Notes: generated by a model not told the origin, from the sequence alone. 7,985 nt of DNA from Thermoleophilaceae bacterium (GCA_013813135.1 JACCSF010000232.1:1-7985), one strand, 5' to 3'. Positions 1 through 7,060 are shown, counted from the first letter of the stretch. Translations and numbers: made by a program.

Positions 1-1008
1 CAGCCGGAGCGGCGCCAGCGGCAGCTGCTCCGGGCGGTGGACCGGCTCAGTCTGCGCCAGCAGGTCGGGCAGCTGACGATCTCGAGCTTCCCGGGCAGCC
101 GGCCCCCGCCCTACATCCGCCGGCGGCTGCGCGCCGGCGAGACCGCCGGCGTGATCCTGTTCTCCTTCAACGCCGGCCCGCCCGCGCAGTGGCAGCGCCT
201 GACCCGGGCGCTGCAGCGCAACGCCCACCGGGGAGCGCTGGTGATGGTCGACCAGGAGGGTGGCGACGTCCGCACCGTCGGGTGGGCCGGCCCCGTGGCG
301 GCTCAGCCGCTGCAGGGCTCGCCGGCGACGGTGCGCCGGGGCGCCCGCACCGCCGCCCAGCAGCTGCGCAGAGCCGGCGTGAACGTGAACCTGGCCCCGG
401 TGGCCGACGTGCCGGCGGGCGCGTCCGCCGCGCTGCGCTCGCGCGTGTTCGCGGGCGACGCCGCGGGCATCGCCGAGCGCACGCGTGCCGCGGTCGAGGG
501 GATATGGGCTGCGCGGCTCGCGGCCACGGTGAAGCACTTCCCGGGCCTGGGCCGCGCCGTGGTCAACACGGACGACGGCGCGGCGACGATCGGCGGCGAC
601 CTGCGACGCGATCTCGTCCCCTTCCGGGCGGCCTTGCGAGCGGACGTCCCGCTGGTGATGCTCTCCCACGCCGTCTACCCGGCCCTCGACGAGCGCCGGA
701 TCGCCTCCCAGTCGCCGCGCATCGTGACCGGGCTGCTGCGCGAGCGGCTCGGCTTCGACGGGGTGGTGGTCACGGACAGCATCGAGGCCCAGGCGGTGCT
801 CGACCGCTCCGGGGTCGCGGTGGCCGCCGAGCGCTCGCTGCGAGCCGGCGCCGACCTCATCCTCATGACCGGCAGCGCCAGCTGGAACGAGGTGCACCCA
901 CGGCTGCTTGCGCTGGCGCGGCGCTCGGCGTCCTTCCGCGAGCGCGTGCGGCGCTCGGCGGCAAGGGTGCTCGAGCTGAAGCGGCGCTTGGGGTTGCGCC
1001 TGCCCTAG
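1..1008 (+). CDS. Glycoside hydrolase family 3 protein, NagZ-like (5' end outside window)
   Basis: Family 3 glycosidases of this single-domain type usually release terminal beta-N-acetylglucosamine from cell-wall fragments or glycans. The frame is open to the left edge (a GTG at 37 is the first possible start in view), so the true start and any signal peptide probably lie upstream. Counting from that GTG, the visible protein has 323 residues and covers most of a TIM-barrel domain: VDQEGG at 71-76, KHFPGLG at 166-172, a SHAVYPALD segment near 210-218, and VVTDS at 244-248, where D247 matches the catalytic nucleophile. The loop after KHFPG reads NTD (177-179) where classical NagZ has D-S-H, so the usual Asp-His acid/base dyad is not conserved. 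There is no C-terminal second domain. It ends with TAG at 1006-1008, overlapping the ppk1 stop tail to tail. The family assignment is firm; substrate and activity are uncertain. Confidence 0.9.
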   Translation, partial: QPERRQRQLLRAVDRLSLRQQVGQLTISSFPGSRPPPYIRRRLRAGETAGVILFSFNAGPPAQWQRLTRALQRNAHRGALVMVDQEGGDVRTVGWAGPVAAQPLQGSPATVRRGARTAAQQLRRAGVNVNLAPVADVPAGASAALRSRVFAGDAAGIAERTRAAVEGIWAARLAATVKHFPGLGRAVVNTDDGAATIGGDLRRDLVPFRAALRADVPLVMLSHAVYPALDERRIASQSPRIVTGLLRERLGFDGVVVTDSIEAQAVLDRSGVAVAAERSLRAGADLILMTGSASWNEVHPRLLALARRSASFRERVRRSAARVLELKRRLGLRLP

Positions 1009-3107
1009 GGTCCGTCGACGCGGGCGTCGACCGCCGCCCGTTCGAGCGCGCGCTCCATCAGCTCGCGGTGCGCCGAGCGGGTGCCGCCGCGGCGGCGCTC
1101 CCATGAGTCGTCGGGCCGCAGCTCCCACGCGAAGGTGTCGTCGCCCAGGCAGCGCTCGAGCGTGTCCTCGACCTCGTCGCGCAGCCCCTGGTCCTCGATC
1201 GGCGCCAGCAGCTCCACGCGGGTGTCGAGATTGCGCGGCATCAGGTCGGCGGAGCCCATCCACCAGAGCCGCTCCTCGCCGCGCCTGAAGCCGTACAGGC
1301 GGCTGTGCTCGAGGAAGCGGCCCACCACCGAGATCACGCGGATGTTCTCGGACACGCCGGTCACGCCCGCACGCAGGCAGCAGATGCCGCGCACGTTCAC
1401 GTCAACCGGCACGCCGGCCTGCGACGCCTCGTAGAGGGCGCGGATGCAGCGCGTGTCCACGAGCGAGTTGAGCTTGAGCCCGATGCGGGCCTCGTCGCCT
1501 GCCTCGTGCGCCTCGATCGTGCGCCGGACCTGGTCGAGGAACCAGGGGCGCATGTGCTCGGGGGCCGTGATGACCTTGCGGAACGAAGGCGAGCGCGCCG
1601 CGCCCGTCAGCGTGTTGAACAGCTCCGCCACGTCGGCCGCGATCTCGCGGTCCGTCGTGAACAGGCCGAAGTCCTCGTACAGGCGCGCCGTCTTGGCGTG
1701 GTAGTTACCGGTCCCGATGTGCACGTAGTGGCGCACCCCGGCTCCCTCGCGGCGTACCACCAGCAGCGCCTTGGCGTGGGTCTTGAGCCCGGGCAGCCCG
1801 TGCACGACGTGCGCGCCGGCCTCTTCCAGCGAGCGCGCCCACTCGATGTTCTGGCGCTCGTCGAAGCGCGCTTTGAGCTCCACCAGGCAGACGGCCTGCT
1901 TGCCCCGCTCCGCCGCCCGGATCAGCGACGGGATCAGCTCCGAGTCGTCGGAGGTCCGGTACACCGTCATCTTGATCGCCAGCACGTCGGGTTCGGCCAC
2001 CGCCTCCTTGATGAAGCGCTCGACGCTCGAGGCGAACGAGTCGTACGGGTGGTGCACCAGCAGGTCGCCGGCGCGCATCGCGGCCAGCACCTTGGCCTTG
2101 CCGTCGTCGGGGTCGGCGAAGGCCGGGTGTGTGCCCGGCGTCCAGGGCGGGTCGCGCAGCTCGCGGTGGCCGTCGACCTCGTAGAGCGACCACAGGTCGT
2201 CGAGGTCGAGCAGCCCGTCGACGTCGATCACCTGGGTCTCCTCGATCCCCAGCTGCTCGACCAGGTATGAGCGCATCTCCGGGTCCATCGAAGAGGAGAT
2301 CTCAAGCCGGACGACCTCGCCGAAGCGGCGCCGGCGCAGCTCGTCCTCCACCGCCCTCAGCAGGTCGTCGGCCTCGTCGGAGACGGTGAAGTCGGCGTCG
2401 CGCGTGACCCGGAAGATGTCGTGGCGCACGATCTCCATGCCGGGGAAGAGCTGATCGAGGTGGCGCGCGATGATCGTCTCCAGCGGCACGAACACGTTGT
2501 CGCCGATCGGGACGAAGCGCGGCAGCACCTCCTTCGGCACCTTCACGCGGGCGAACGTCTCCGTGCCCGACACCGGGTCGCGCAGCCACACCGCCAGCGA
2601 CAGCGACAGGTTCGAGATGTACGGGAACGGCCGCCCCGGGCCGACGGCCAGCGGCGTGAGCACCGGGAAGATCCCCTCAGAGAACTGGCGGTCGACCGCC
2701 TCCAGCTCGTCGCGGTCGCAGTCGGCGCAGTCGACCACCCGGATGCCGTGCTCGGCGAGTTCGGGCCGCACCACCTCGTCCCACTGGTGCGAATGGCGGT
2801 GGCCGAGCTCGCGGGTGCGCTCGGCGATGCGCTCGATCGTCTCGCTCGGCGCCAGCCCGTCGGGGCCGCGAGCGTCGATTCCGGCGTCCACCTGGTCGTG
2901 CAGCCCGGCCACGCGCACCATGTAGAACTCGTCGAGGTTGGCGGCGTAGATGGCCAGGAACTTGACGCGCTCGAGCAGCGGCAGCGACTCGTCCTCCGCC
3001 AGCTCCAGCACGCGCTCGTTGAACTGCAGCCAGGACAGCTCGCGATTCGAGTAGAGCCCGGGGGAATCGAGCTCAGGCGCTGATGGCGATGCGGTAACAG
3101 CTTCCAT
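1005..3107 (-). CDS. ppk1: Polyphosphate kinase 1
   Basis: PPK1 reversibly transfers the gamma-phosphate of ATP to a growing polyphosphate chain, with a phosphohistidine intermediate. The 700-residue protein has the full family layout: an N-terminal domain opening with NRELSWLQFNERVL (21-34), a head domain (about 120-320), and two phospholipase-D-like catalytic domains. LKTHAKALLV (441-450) holds H444, the expected autophosphorylated histidine. RFLEHSRLYGF (597-607) holds the second conserved histidine, H601, and IGTGNYH is at 464-470. About 40 residues of Arg/Glu-rich tail follow the core. I chose the ATG at 3105-3107 because the family motif begins 20 residues later; the longer frame back to 3179 would run into sixA and adds no conserved sequence. 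Shine-Dalgarno pairing is weak (AGAG, 9 bases before the ATG). It is divergent from sixA and convergent with the GH3 gene. Unlike E. coli, ppx is not directly downstream. Confidence 0.97.
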   Translation of the reverse strand: MEAVTASPSAPELDSPGLYSNRELSWLQFNERVLELAEDESLPLLERVKFLAIYAANLDEFYMVRVAGLHDQVDAGIDARGPDGLAPSETIERIAERTRELGHRHSHQWDEVVRPELAEHGIRVVDCADCDRDELEAVDRQFSEGIFPVLTPLAVGPGRPFPYISNLSLSLAVWLRDPVSGTETFARVKVPKEVLPRFVPIGDNVFVPLETIIARHLDQLFPGMEIVRHDIFRVTRDADFTVSDEADDLLRAVEDELRRRRFGEVVRLEISSSMDPEMRSYLVEQLGIEETQVIDVDGLLDLDDLWSLYEVDGHRELRDPPWTPGTHPAFADPDDGKAKVLAAMRAGDLLVHHPYDSFASSVERFIKEAVAEPDVLAIKMTVYRTSDDSELIPSLIRAAERGKQAVCLVELKARFDERQNIEWARSLEEAGAHVVHGLPGLKTHAKALLVVRREGAGVRHYVHIGTGNYHAKTARLYEDFGLFTTDREIAADVAELFNTLTGAARSPSFRKVITAPEHMRPWFLDQVRRTIEAHEAGDEARIGLKLNSLVDTRCIRALYEASQAGVPVDVNVRGICCLRAGVTGVSENIRVISVVGRFLEHSRLYGFRRGEERLWWMGSADLMPRNLDTRVELLAPIEDQGLRDEVEDTLERCLGDDTFAWELRPDDSWERRRGGTRSAHRELMERALERAAVDARVDGP

Positions 3108-3136
3108 TCGTTCAGGCTCTATGGTGCCGCATCGCG
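3108..3136. promoter_or_regulatory. Divergent ppk1/sixA start region
   Basis: Only 29 bases separate the ppk1 ATG from the sixA ATG, so any promoters for the two genes must lie here and extend into the opposing coding sequences. On the + strand, TATGGT (3120-3125) loosely resembles a -10 element just upstream of the sixA ATG, which would give a very short leader. I see no convincing -35 partner for either gene, no clear Pho-box direct repeat and no strong ribosome binding site. The regulatory role is inferred from geometry alone. Confidence 0.35.
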
Positions 3137-3571
3137 ATGATCTGGTTGTTGCGCCATGGAGACGCGGCTGACGGCTCACCCGACGCCGAGCGCCCGCTGA
3201 CCGACAAGGGACGCGAGCAGGCGCGTGCCGCGGGCGCCGCCCTGAAGACGCTCGGCGTGGAGGTCGACGCGTGCCTGACGAGCCCCAAAATGCGCGCCGC
3301 GGACACGGCGACGATCGTCTGTGAGCAGCTCGGCGGCGTGGAGCCCCGGCTCGAGCCGAAGCTCGCGGGCGGGCCGTTCGACGCCGAGGCGCTCGCGGCG
3401 GGGGTCGGGGACAACGTGCTGCTGGTCGGGCACGATCCCGACTTCTCCTCCGCCGTCCACTCGCTCACGGGTGCGCAGGTGCGCATGAAGAAGGGCGGTC
3501 TGGCCGGACTGGACAGGGGGGAGCTCATGGTGTTGATGCGCCCGCGCGACTTGAAGGCCCTTGCGGGATAG
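3137..3571 (+). CDS. sixA: SixA-type phosphohistidine phosphatase (histidine phosphatase superfamily)
   Basis: A 144-residue member of the histidine phosphatase (phosphoglycerate-mutase-like) superfamily, close in size to E. coli SixA (161 residues), which dephosphorylates phosphohistidine on signalling and phosphotransfer proteins. The catalytic RHG is at residues 6-8, with H7 the expected nucleophile. PLTDKGREQA (20-29) is typical of the family. TSPKMRAADTA (48-58) supplies the second active-site arginine, R53, and LLVGHDPDFS (95-104) the second histidine, H99. The protein is cytoplasmic, with no signal or membrane segment. The ATG at 3137 places RHG at the usual distance from the N-terminus; the ATG at 3121 is out of frame. 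There is no clear Shine-Dalgarno sequence. It sits between ppk1 and ppx on the opposite strand, divergent from ppk1 and convergent with ppx (33-base gap). The physiological substrate cannot be read from the sequence. Confidence 0.9.
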   Translation: MIWLLRHGDAADGSPDAERPLTDKGREQARAAGAALKTLGVEVDACLTSPKMRAADTATIVCEQLGGVEPRLEPKLAGGPFDAEALAAGVGDNVLLVGHDPDFSSAVHSLTGAQVRMKKGGLAGLDRGELMVLMRPRDLKALAG

Positions 3572-3604
3572 CCGAATGCTCGCACGCGCCACAGGCTCGC
3601 CGCA

Positions 3605-4501
3605 CTAGGCAAGGCGCCTTCCTTCCACCAGCTCGAGCAGCACGCCCTCGCGCAAGCCGCCCCGGGCGATCCTGAGCGGCAGCGCGAGCAGGTCCGAGAT
3701 CGCCTCCAGCACGAGGATCCCGGCGGGCAGCAGCCGCACGCGTTCGGGGTCCAGCTCGAAGCGGGCGGCCACGTCGGCGATCGCGGTCGTGCAGAGCACG
3801 CGGATGCCGCGCTCGAGCGTCTCGTGCGACAGCTCCGCGCCGAGCAGGCGGCGCAGCGAGGTGGCGGTGCCGCCGACGGCGACGGCGTCCCGCGCCGGCG
3901 GCGGCTCGAGGCCCTCGAAGGTGCCGGCCACGTGCCGGCGCACCTTCTCCAGCTCGTCGGCGGAGGGCGGGTCAGCGCGCAGGTAGGAGTCGGCCAGGAA
4001 GCCGGAGCCGATCCGGAACGACGCCGACCACGCCATCATGCCGTCCGCCTCGCCGACCGCGATCTCACTGGACCCGCCGCCCACGTCGATGACGGCGATC
4101 GTGCCGTTCGCCGGCTGCAGCATGGTCCGCGTGGCGCCCACGAACGACAGCCGCGCCTCCTCCTCGCCCGACAGCACATCGAGCGCCATGCCGCCTGCCT
4201 CCTCGACCGCGGTCAGCAGCTGATCGCGGTTGGGAGCGTCGCGGATGGCGGCGGTCGCCACGGCCACGATTCGCTCGGCGCCCACCTCGCGCGCCACCTT
4301 GGCCTGCGTGGCGACCACCTCGGCCGTCTCGGTGATCTTCTCCGCCGGGATCGAGCCGCTGGAGGCCAGGCTCTTCCCGAGGCGCGTGAACGCCCTCTGG
4401 GTCACCAGCTCGCGCAGCTGGCCTTCGCCCGCATCCGCCACCAGCAGCCGGGTGGTGTTGCTGCCGATGTCGATACAGGCGCAGATCAACTTGATGCACA
4501 T
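3605..4501 (-). CDS. ppx: Exopolyphosphatase / guanosine pentaphosphate phosphatase family protein (Ppx/GppA)
   Basis: This enzyme of the ASKHA fold either removes terminal phosphate from polyphosphate or converts pppGpp to ppGpp; sequence alone does not separate the two. With the ATG at 4499-4501 it has 298 residues, the short form without the C-terminal HD-like domain, as is common in actinobacteria. Motifs: phosphate-1 loop IDIGSNTTRLL at 10-20, ATAAIRDAPN at about 82-91, LSGEEEARLSF at 110-120, and the second phosphate loop VIDVGGGSSEI at 137-147. A TTG at 4517-4519 would add six residues and cannot be excluded; neither start has a good Shine-Dalgarno sequence, and an out-of-frame ATG lies at 4509-4511. 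It is the last gene of the pst run, 33 bases after the phoU stop, so translation may depend on upstream ribosomes. Location beside ppk1 and phoU favours a polyphosphatase role (inference). Confidence 0.92.
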   Translation of the reverse strand: MCIKLICACIDIGSNTTRLLVADAGEGQLRELVTQRAFTRLGKSLASSGSIPAEKITETAEVVATQAKVAREVGAERIVAVATAAIRDAPNRDQLLTAVEEAGGMALDVLSGEEEARLSFVGATRTMLQPANGTIAVIDVGGGSSEIAVGEADGMMAWSASFRIGSGFLADSYLRADPPSADELEKVRRHVAGTFEGLEPPPARDAVAVGGTATSLRRLLGAELSHETLERGIRVLCTTAIADVAARFELDPERVRLLPAGILVLEAISDLLALPLRIARGGLREGVLLELVEGRRLA

Positions 4502-4534
4502 CCGCGCGCATCCGGCCAAGCCGGCTGCTTGCGG

Positions 4535-5230
4535 CTACGGAGGAGCTAGCTCCGGGTGCGAGGCGTCCTCGAACTCCCGGAACAGACCGGTGACGACGAA
4601 GACGGTCTGCTCGCCGATGTCCACGGCATTGTCGCCGATCCGCTCGATGCAGCGAGCGACCAGCGTCATGTGCATTGCCCATTCGCGCGTGTCTGGATCG
4701 TCGCCGATCTCCAGCGCCAGGTGAAACACGTCTCGGTTGAGGCGGTCGATCTGATCGTCCTGTCGCACCAGGTCCTGGGCGAGGTCGACGTCCCGGCGCT
4801 CGAATGCTTGCTTGCATTGCACCACCTGCTGGCGCGCCTGATCGCCCATCTGCTGGATGTCGGCCAGGATGCGCGGGTCCGACGGCGGCTCGTGCCCGGC
4901 CAGCGGCACGACCTTCGCCATGTTCACGCACTGGTCGCCCATGCGCTCGATGTTCTTCATCACGTGGAGCAGCGCCGCCAACACGCGCAGGTCGCCCGCC
5001 ACCGGAGCCTGGCGCGCCAGCAGCGAGAGAATTCCCTGGTGCACCTCCAGGTAACGGCCGTCGATCAGGTCGTCGTCGGCGATCACCATGCTCGCCAGCT
5101 CGACATCCTGGTGCTGGACCGTCTCGAGAGCCCGGTCGACGGCGTCGACGACCATGTCGAGGCCGCCGAGCGCCTGCTGCTCCAGTTTCGCGAGCTCGTC
5201 TTGAAAGTGCGTGCGGGCCGTGTCCGCCAC
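4535..5230 (-). CDS. phoU: Phosphate transport system regulatory protein PhoU
   Basis: PhoU is an all-helical metal-binding protein that in characterised bacteria links Pst transporter status to the phosphate-sensing histidine kinase and restrains phosphate uptake. The 231-residue protein shows the tandem two-bundle structure: the first metal-site motif NIERMGDQCVNMA at 93-105 and the second CIERIGDNAVDIGE at 194-207, matching the E/D-x-x-x-D pattern of each half. Length is normal for the family. The start is a GTG (5228-5230), 8 bases after the pstB stop; AGG at 5238-5240, overlapping that stop, is a plausible Shine-Dalgarno sequence 7 bases upstream. The spacing indicates co-transcription and likely translational coupling with pstB. 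The gene ends with TAG. Confidence 0.96.
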   Translation of the reverse strand: MADTARTHFQDELAKLEQQALGGLDMVVDAVDRALETVQHQDVELASMVIADDDLIDGRYLEVHQGILSLLARQAPVAGDLRVLAALLHVMKNIERMGDQCVNMAKVVPLAGHEPPSDPRILADIQQMGDQARQQVVQCKQAFERRDVDLAQDLVRQDDQIDRLNRDVFHLALEIGDDPDTREWAMHMTLVARCIERIGDNAVDIGEQTVFVVTGLFREFEDASHPELAPP

Positions 5231-5243
5231 GCTAGCGCCTAGC
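5231..5243 (-). promoter_or_regulatory. Small inverted repeat over the pstB stop and phoU ribosome binding site
   Basis: GCTAG and CTAGC form a perfect 5-base inverted repeat around a 3-base loop, ending immediately before the phoU GTG. In mRNA the stem would include the pstB stop codon and part of the candidate phoU Shine-Dalgarno sequence (5238-5240). Ribosomes finishing pstB would open it, which fits translational coupling. The stem is short and could be chance. Confidence 0.3.
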
Positions 5244-6159
5244 CGACCTTGCCGGTGACGTAGGCCTCCGTGCGCGGGTCACCGGGGTTCGTGAAGATCT
5301 TCTCGGTGTCGTCGAACTCGACCACGCGACCGGAGCGGTGCTCCTCGTCGTCCAGCTCGACGGTGAAGAACGCCGTCTTGTCCGACACGCGCGCGGCCTG
5401 CTGCATGTTGTGCGTGACGATCACGATCGAGAAGTCCTGCTTCAGCTCCATCATCAGGTCCTCGATCTTTCCGGTCGAGATCGGGTCCAGCGCCGAGCAC
5501 GGCTCGTCCATCAGGATCACGTCGGGCGAGACGGCGAGGCAGCGGGCGATGCACAGGCGCTGCTGCTGGCCCCCCGACATTCCGAACGCGTTGGTCTTGA
5601 GGCGATCCTTCACCTCGTCCCAGACGGCGCCCTGCTTGAGGGCGTGTTCGACGATCTCGTCCATGTCGCCCTTCATGCCGAGCACACGCGGCCCGAAGGC
5701 GATGTTGTCGTAGATCGACTTGGGGAACGGGTTGGGCTTCTGGAACACCATGCCGATGCGCTTGCGCACCTCGACCGCGTCGACGCCGGCGCCGTAGAGG
5801 TCCTGGCCGTGGTAGAGCACCTTGCCCTCCACGCGGGCGGTCGGGATCAGGTCGTTCATGCGGTTGAGGCAGCGGATCAGGGTCGACTTGCCGCAGCCCG
5901 ACGGCCCGATCAGGGCGGTGATCTCGTTCTTGCCGATGTCGAAGTTGACACCGCGCACGGCGGGCTTGGGCCCGTAGGAGACCTGCACCTCCTCAAGGCC
6001 GAAGATGGCCTCGTGCGGTCCGCGCGGTCCGCCCGCCGGCCCATCGACCGCGGGGGCGCCGGCGACGGCGTCCTGCCGGACTCCGATGCGCTGGCTCAGG
6101 CCGCGCTCCTGCTCCTCTTCCCGCCTGTCTTGGGGCTCGGTCACGGGCTGGTCCGTCAC
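5239..6159 (-). CDS. pstB: Phosphate ABC transporter ATP-binding protein PstB
   Basis: PstB is the ATPase that powers phosphate import through PstC/PstA at the inner face of the membrane. All ABC motifs are present in the 306-residue protein: Walker A GPSGCGKST 85-93, Q-loop Q140 in VFQKPNPFP, signature SGGQQQR 195-201, Walker B VILMDEP 214-220 and H-loop H250 in VIVTHNM. The KPNPFPKSIYDNIAFGPR stretch (141-158) and the EKIFTNP segment (286-292) are characteristic of PstB among ABC ATPases. About 50 N-terminal residues, first Glu/Arg/Gln-rich and then Pro/Gly/Ala-rich, precede the ABC domain and make it longer than E. coli PstB (257). The GTG start at 6157-6159 is supported by a strong Shine-Dalgarno match at 6164-6171, and no Met occurs before residue 101. 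The gap to the pstA stop is 10 bases. Confidence 0.98.
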   Translation of the reverse strand: MTDQPVTEPQDRREEEQERGLSQRIGVRQDAVAGAPAVDGPAGGPRGPHEAIFGLEEVQVSYGPKPAVRGVNFDIGKNEITALIGPSGCGKSTLIRCLNRMNDLIPTARVEGKVLYHGQDLYGAGVDAVEVRKRIGMVFQKPNPFPKSIYDNIAFGPRVLGMKGDMDEIVEHALKQGAVWDEVKDRLKTNAFGMSGGQQQRLCIARCLAVSPDVILMDEPCSALDPISTGKIEDLMMELKQDFSIVIVTHNMQQAARVSDKTAFFTVELDDEEHRSGRVVEFDDTEKIFTNPGDPRTEAYVTGKVG

Positions 6160-6163
6160 TCTA

Positions 6164-6171
6164 GATCACCT
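6164..6171 (-). promoter_or_regulatory. Ribosome binding site of pstB
   Basis: On the - strand the bases read AGGTGATC, an eight-base match to the canonical 16S 3'-end complement (AGGAGGTGATCC), ending 4 bases before the pstB GTG. It overlaps the pstA stop codon (6170-6172), so pstA and pstB translation are probably coupled. It is the clearest Shine-Dalgarno site in the window and decides the long pstB start. Confidence 0.7.
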
Positions 6172-7060
6172 ACCACTTCTGCTCGTATCGATTTCGTAGC
6201 CAGATCGCGACACTGTTCATGGCAATCAGGAGGATCATGAGCAGGAGGATCCCCGCAGCGGCGAGTGGCCGGTAGTTGTTGACGTCGTTCGAGGGCCTCG
6301 AGATCCAGTCGAAGATCTGGATCGGCATCGCCGTGAAGCGCGAGTCGAGTCCCTCTGGATTGAATGCGATGAAGGTGGCGGCGCCGACCACGATCAGCGG
6401 GGCGGTTTCGCCGATGGCGCGCGAGAGAGCCAGGATCACGCCGGTGGCGATGCCCGGGATCGAGGCGGGCAGCACCTGCTTCCAGATCGTCTGCCACTGC
6501 GTGGCGCCGAGCGCCAGCGAGCCCTCGCGGATCGACGGAGGTACGGCTCGGATCGCCTCGCGCCCGGCGATGATGACCACGGGGAGCACGAGCAGCCCGA
6601 GCGTCAGCCCGCCCGCCAGCACCACCGCGCCGAGGTCGAAGAAGCCGCGCACGAGGAAGGCCAGCCCGAGGATGCCGTAGACGATCGAGGGAACCGCGGC
6701 GAGGTTCTGGATGTTCACCTCGATCGCGCGGTTGTACCACTTGGTCTCGTCGGCGTACTCCTCGAGGTAGATGGCGGTGGCCACTCCGACGGGCACGATG
6801 AAGATCGCGCACACGGCCATCAGCCAGATCGTGCCCCATAGCGCTGCCTGGATCCCCGACTGATCGGCGCTGATCGACGAGAAGCTCGTGATGAAGTCCC
6901 AGCTCAGGCGGCCGGAGCCGTCGGCGACGACGTCCACGAGCAGCACGCCGAGCAGCAGGATCGAGATGCCGACGGCCACCAGCAGTGCGACGCGGAAGCT
7001 CTGGTCCTTCGTGCGGCGGGAGCCGGAGCCCTTTCCGATCGCCTCGCCGTGGGCGCTCAT
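6170..7060 (-). CDS. pstA: Phosphate ABC transporter permease PstA
   Basis: PstA is one of the two membrane subunits forming the phosphate channel of the Pst importer. The 296-residue protein has a short charged cytoplasmic N-terminus (1-21) and about six hydrophobic segments (about 22-45, 72-98, 115-140, 145-166, 200-232 and 264-288). The cytoplasmic EAA loop that docks with PstB is at 167-187 (REAIRAVPPSIREGSLALGA), followed by the family pattern LSRAIGETAPL (212-222). Length is normal. The ATG at 7058-7060 is the natural start, but no Shine-Dalgarno sequence is visible; a 13-codon reading frame ends in an ATGA overlap exactly here, suggesting that initiation depends on coupling to pstC translation. 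The TAG stop overlaps the pstB ribosome binding site. Confidence 0.97.
   Translation of the reverse strand: MSAHGEAIGKGSGSRRTKDQSFRVALLVAVGISILLLGVLLVDVVADGSGRLSWDFITSFSSISADQSGIQAALWGTIWLMAVCAIFIVPVGVATAIYLEEYADETKWYNRAIEVNIQNLAAVPSIVYGILGLAFLVRGFFDLGAVVLAGGLTLGLLVLPVVIIAGREAIRAVPPSIREGSLALGATQWQTIWKQVLPASIPGIATGVILALSRAIGETAPLIVVGAATFIAFNPEGLDSRFTAMPIQIFDWISRPSNDVNNYRPLAAAGILLLMILLIAMNSVAIWLRNRYEQKW

Noticed and set aside
189..1106. Overlapping + strand frame within the GH3 gene running past its stop.
   Set aside because: Gly/Arg/Pro/Ala-rich frame-shifted shadow with no domain; it also runs into the 3' end of ppk1.
1305..3083. Long + strand open frames antisense to ppk1 (for example 1305-2270 and 2421-3083).
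   Set aside because: They mirror ppk1 codons, are rich in His, Arg, Val and Ala as expected from the antisense frame of GC-rich DNA, and show no recognisable domain, while ppk1 is complete with its active-site motifs.
3108..3179. Extended ppk1 start at 3179.
   Set aside because: It would overlap the N-terminal coding sequence of sixA, including RHG, and adds no conserved residues; the ATG at 3107 fits the family N-terminus.
3572..3620. Possible bidirectional terminator between sixA and ppx, including the palindrome AAGGCGCCTT at 3611-3620.
   Set aside because: The palindrome has no loop, lies inside the ppx coding end and is not followed by a T run. The 33-base gap itself shows no convincing stem-loop.
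4556..6240. Long + strand open frames antisense to phoU (4556-5242) and pstB (5338-6240).
   Set aside because: These are antisense shadows with biased composition and no motif; the - strand genes are full-length and unmistakable.
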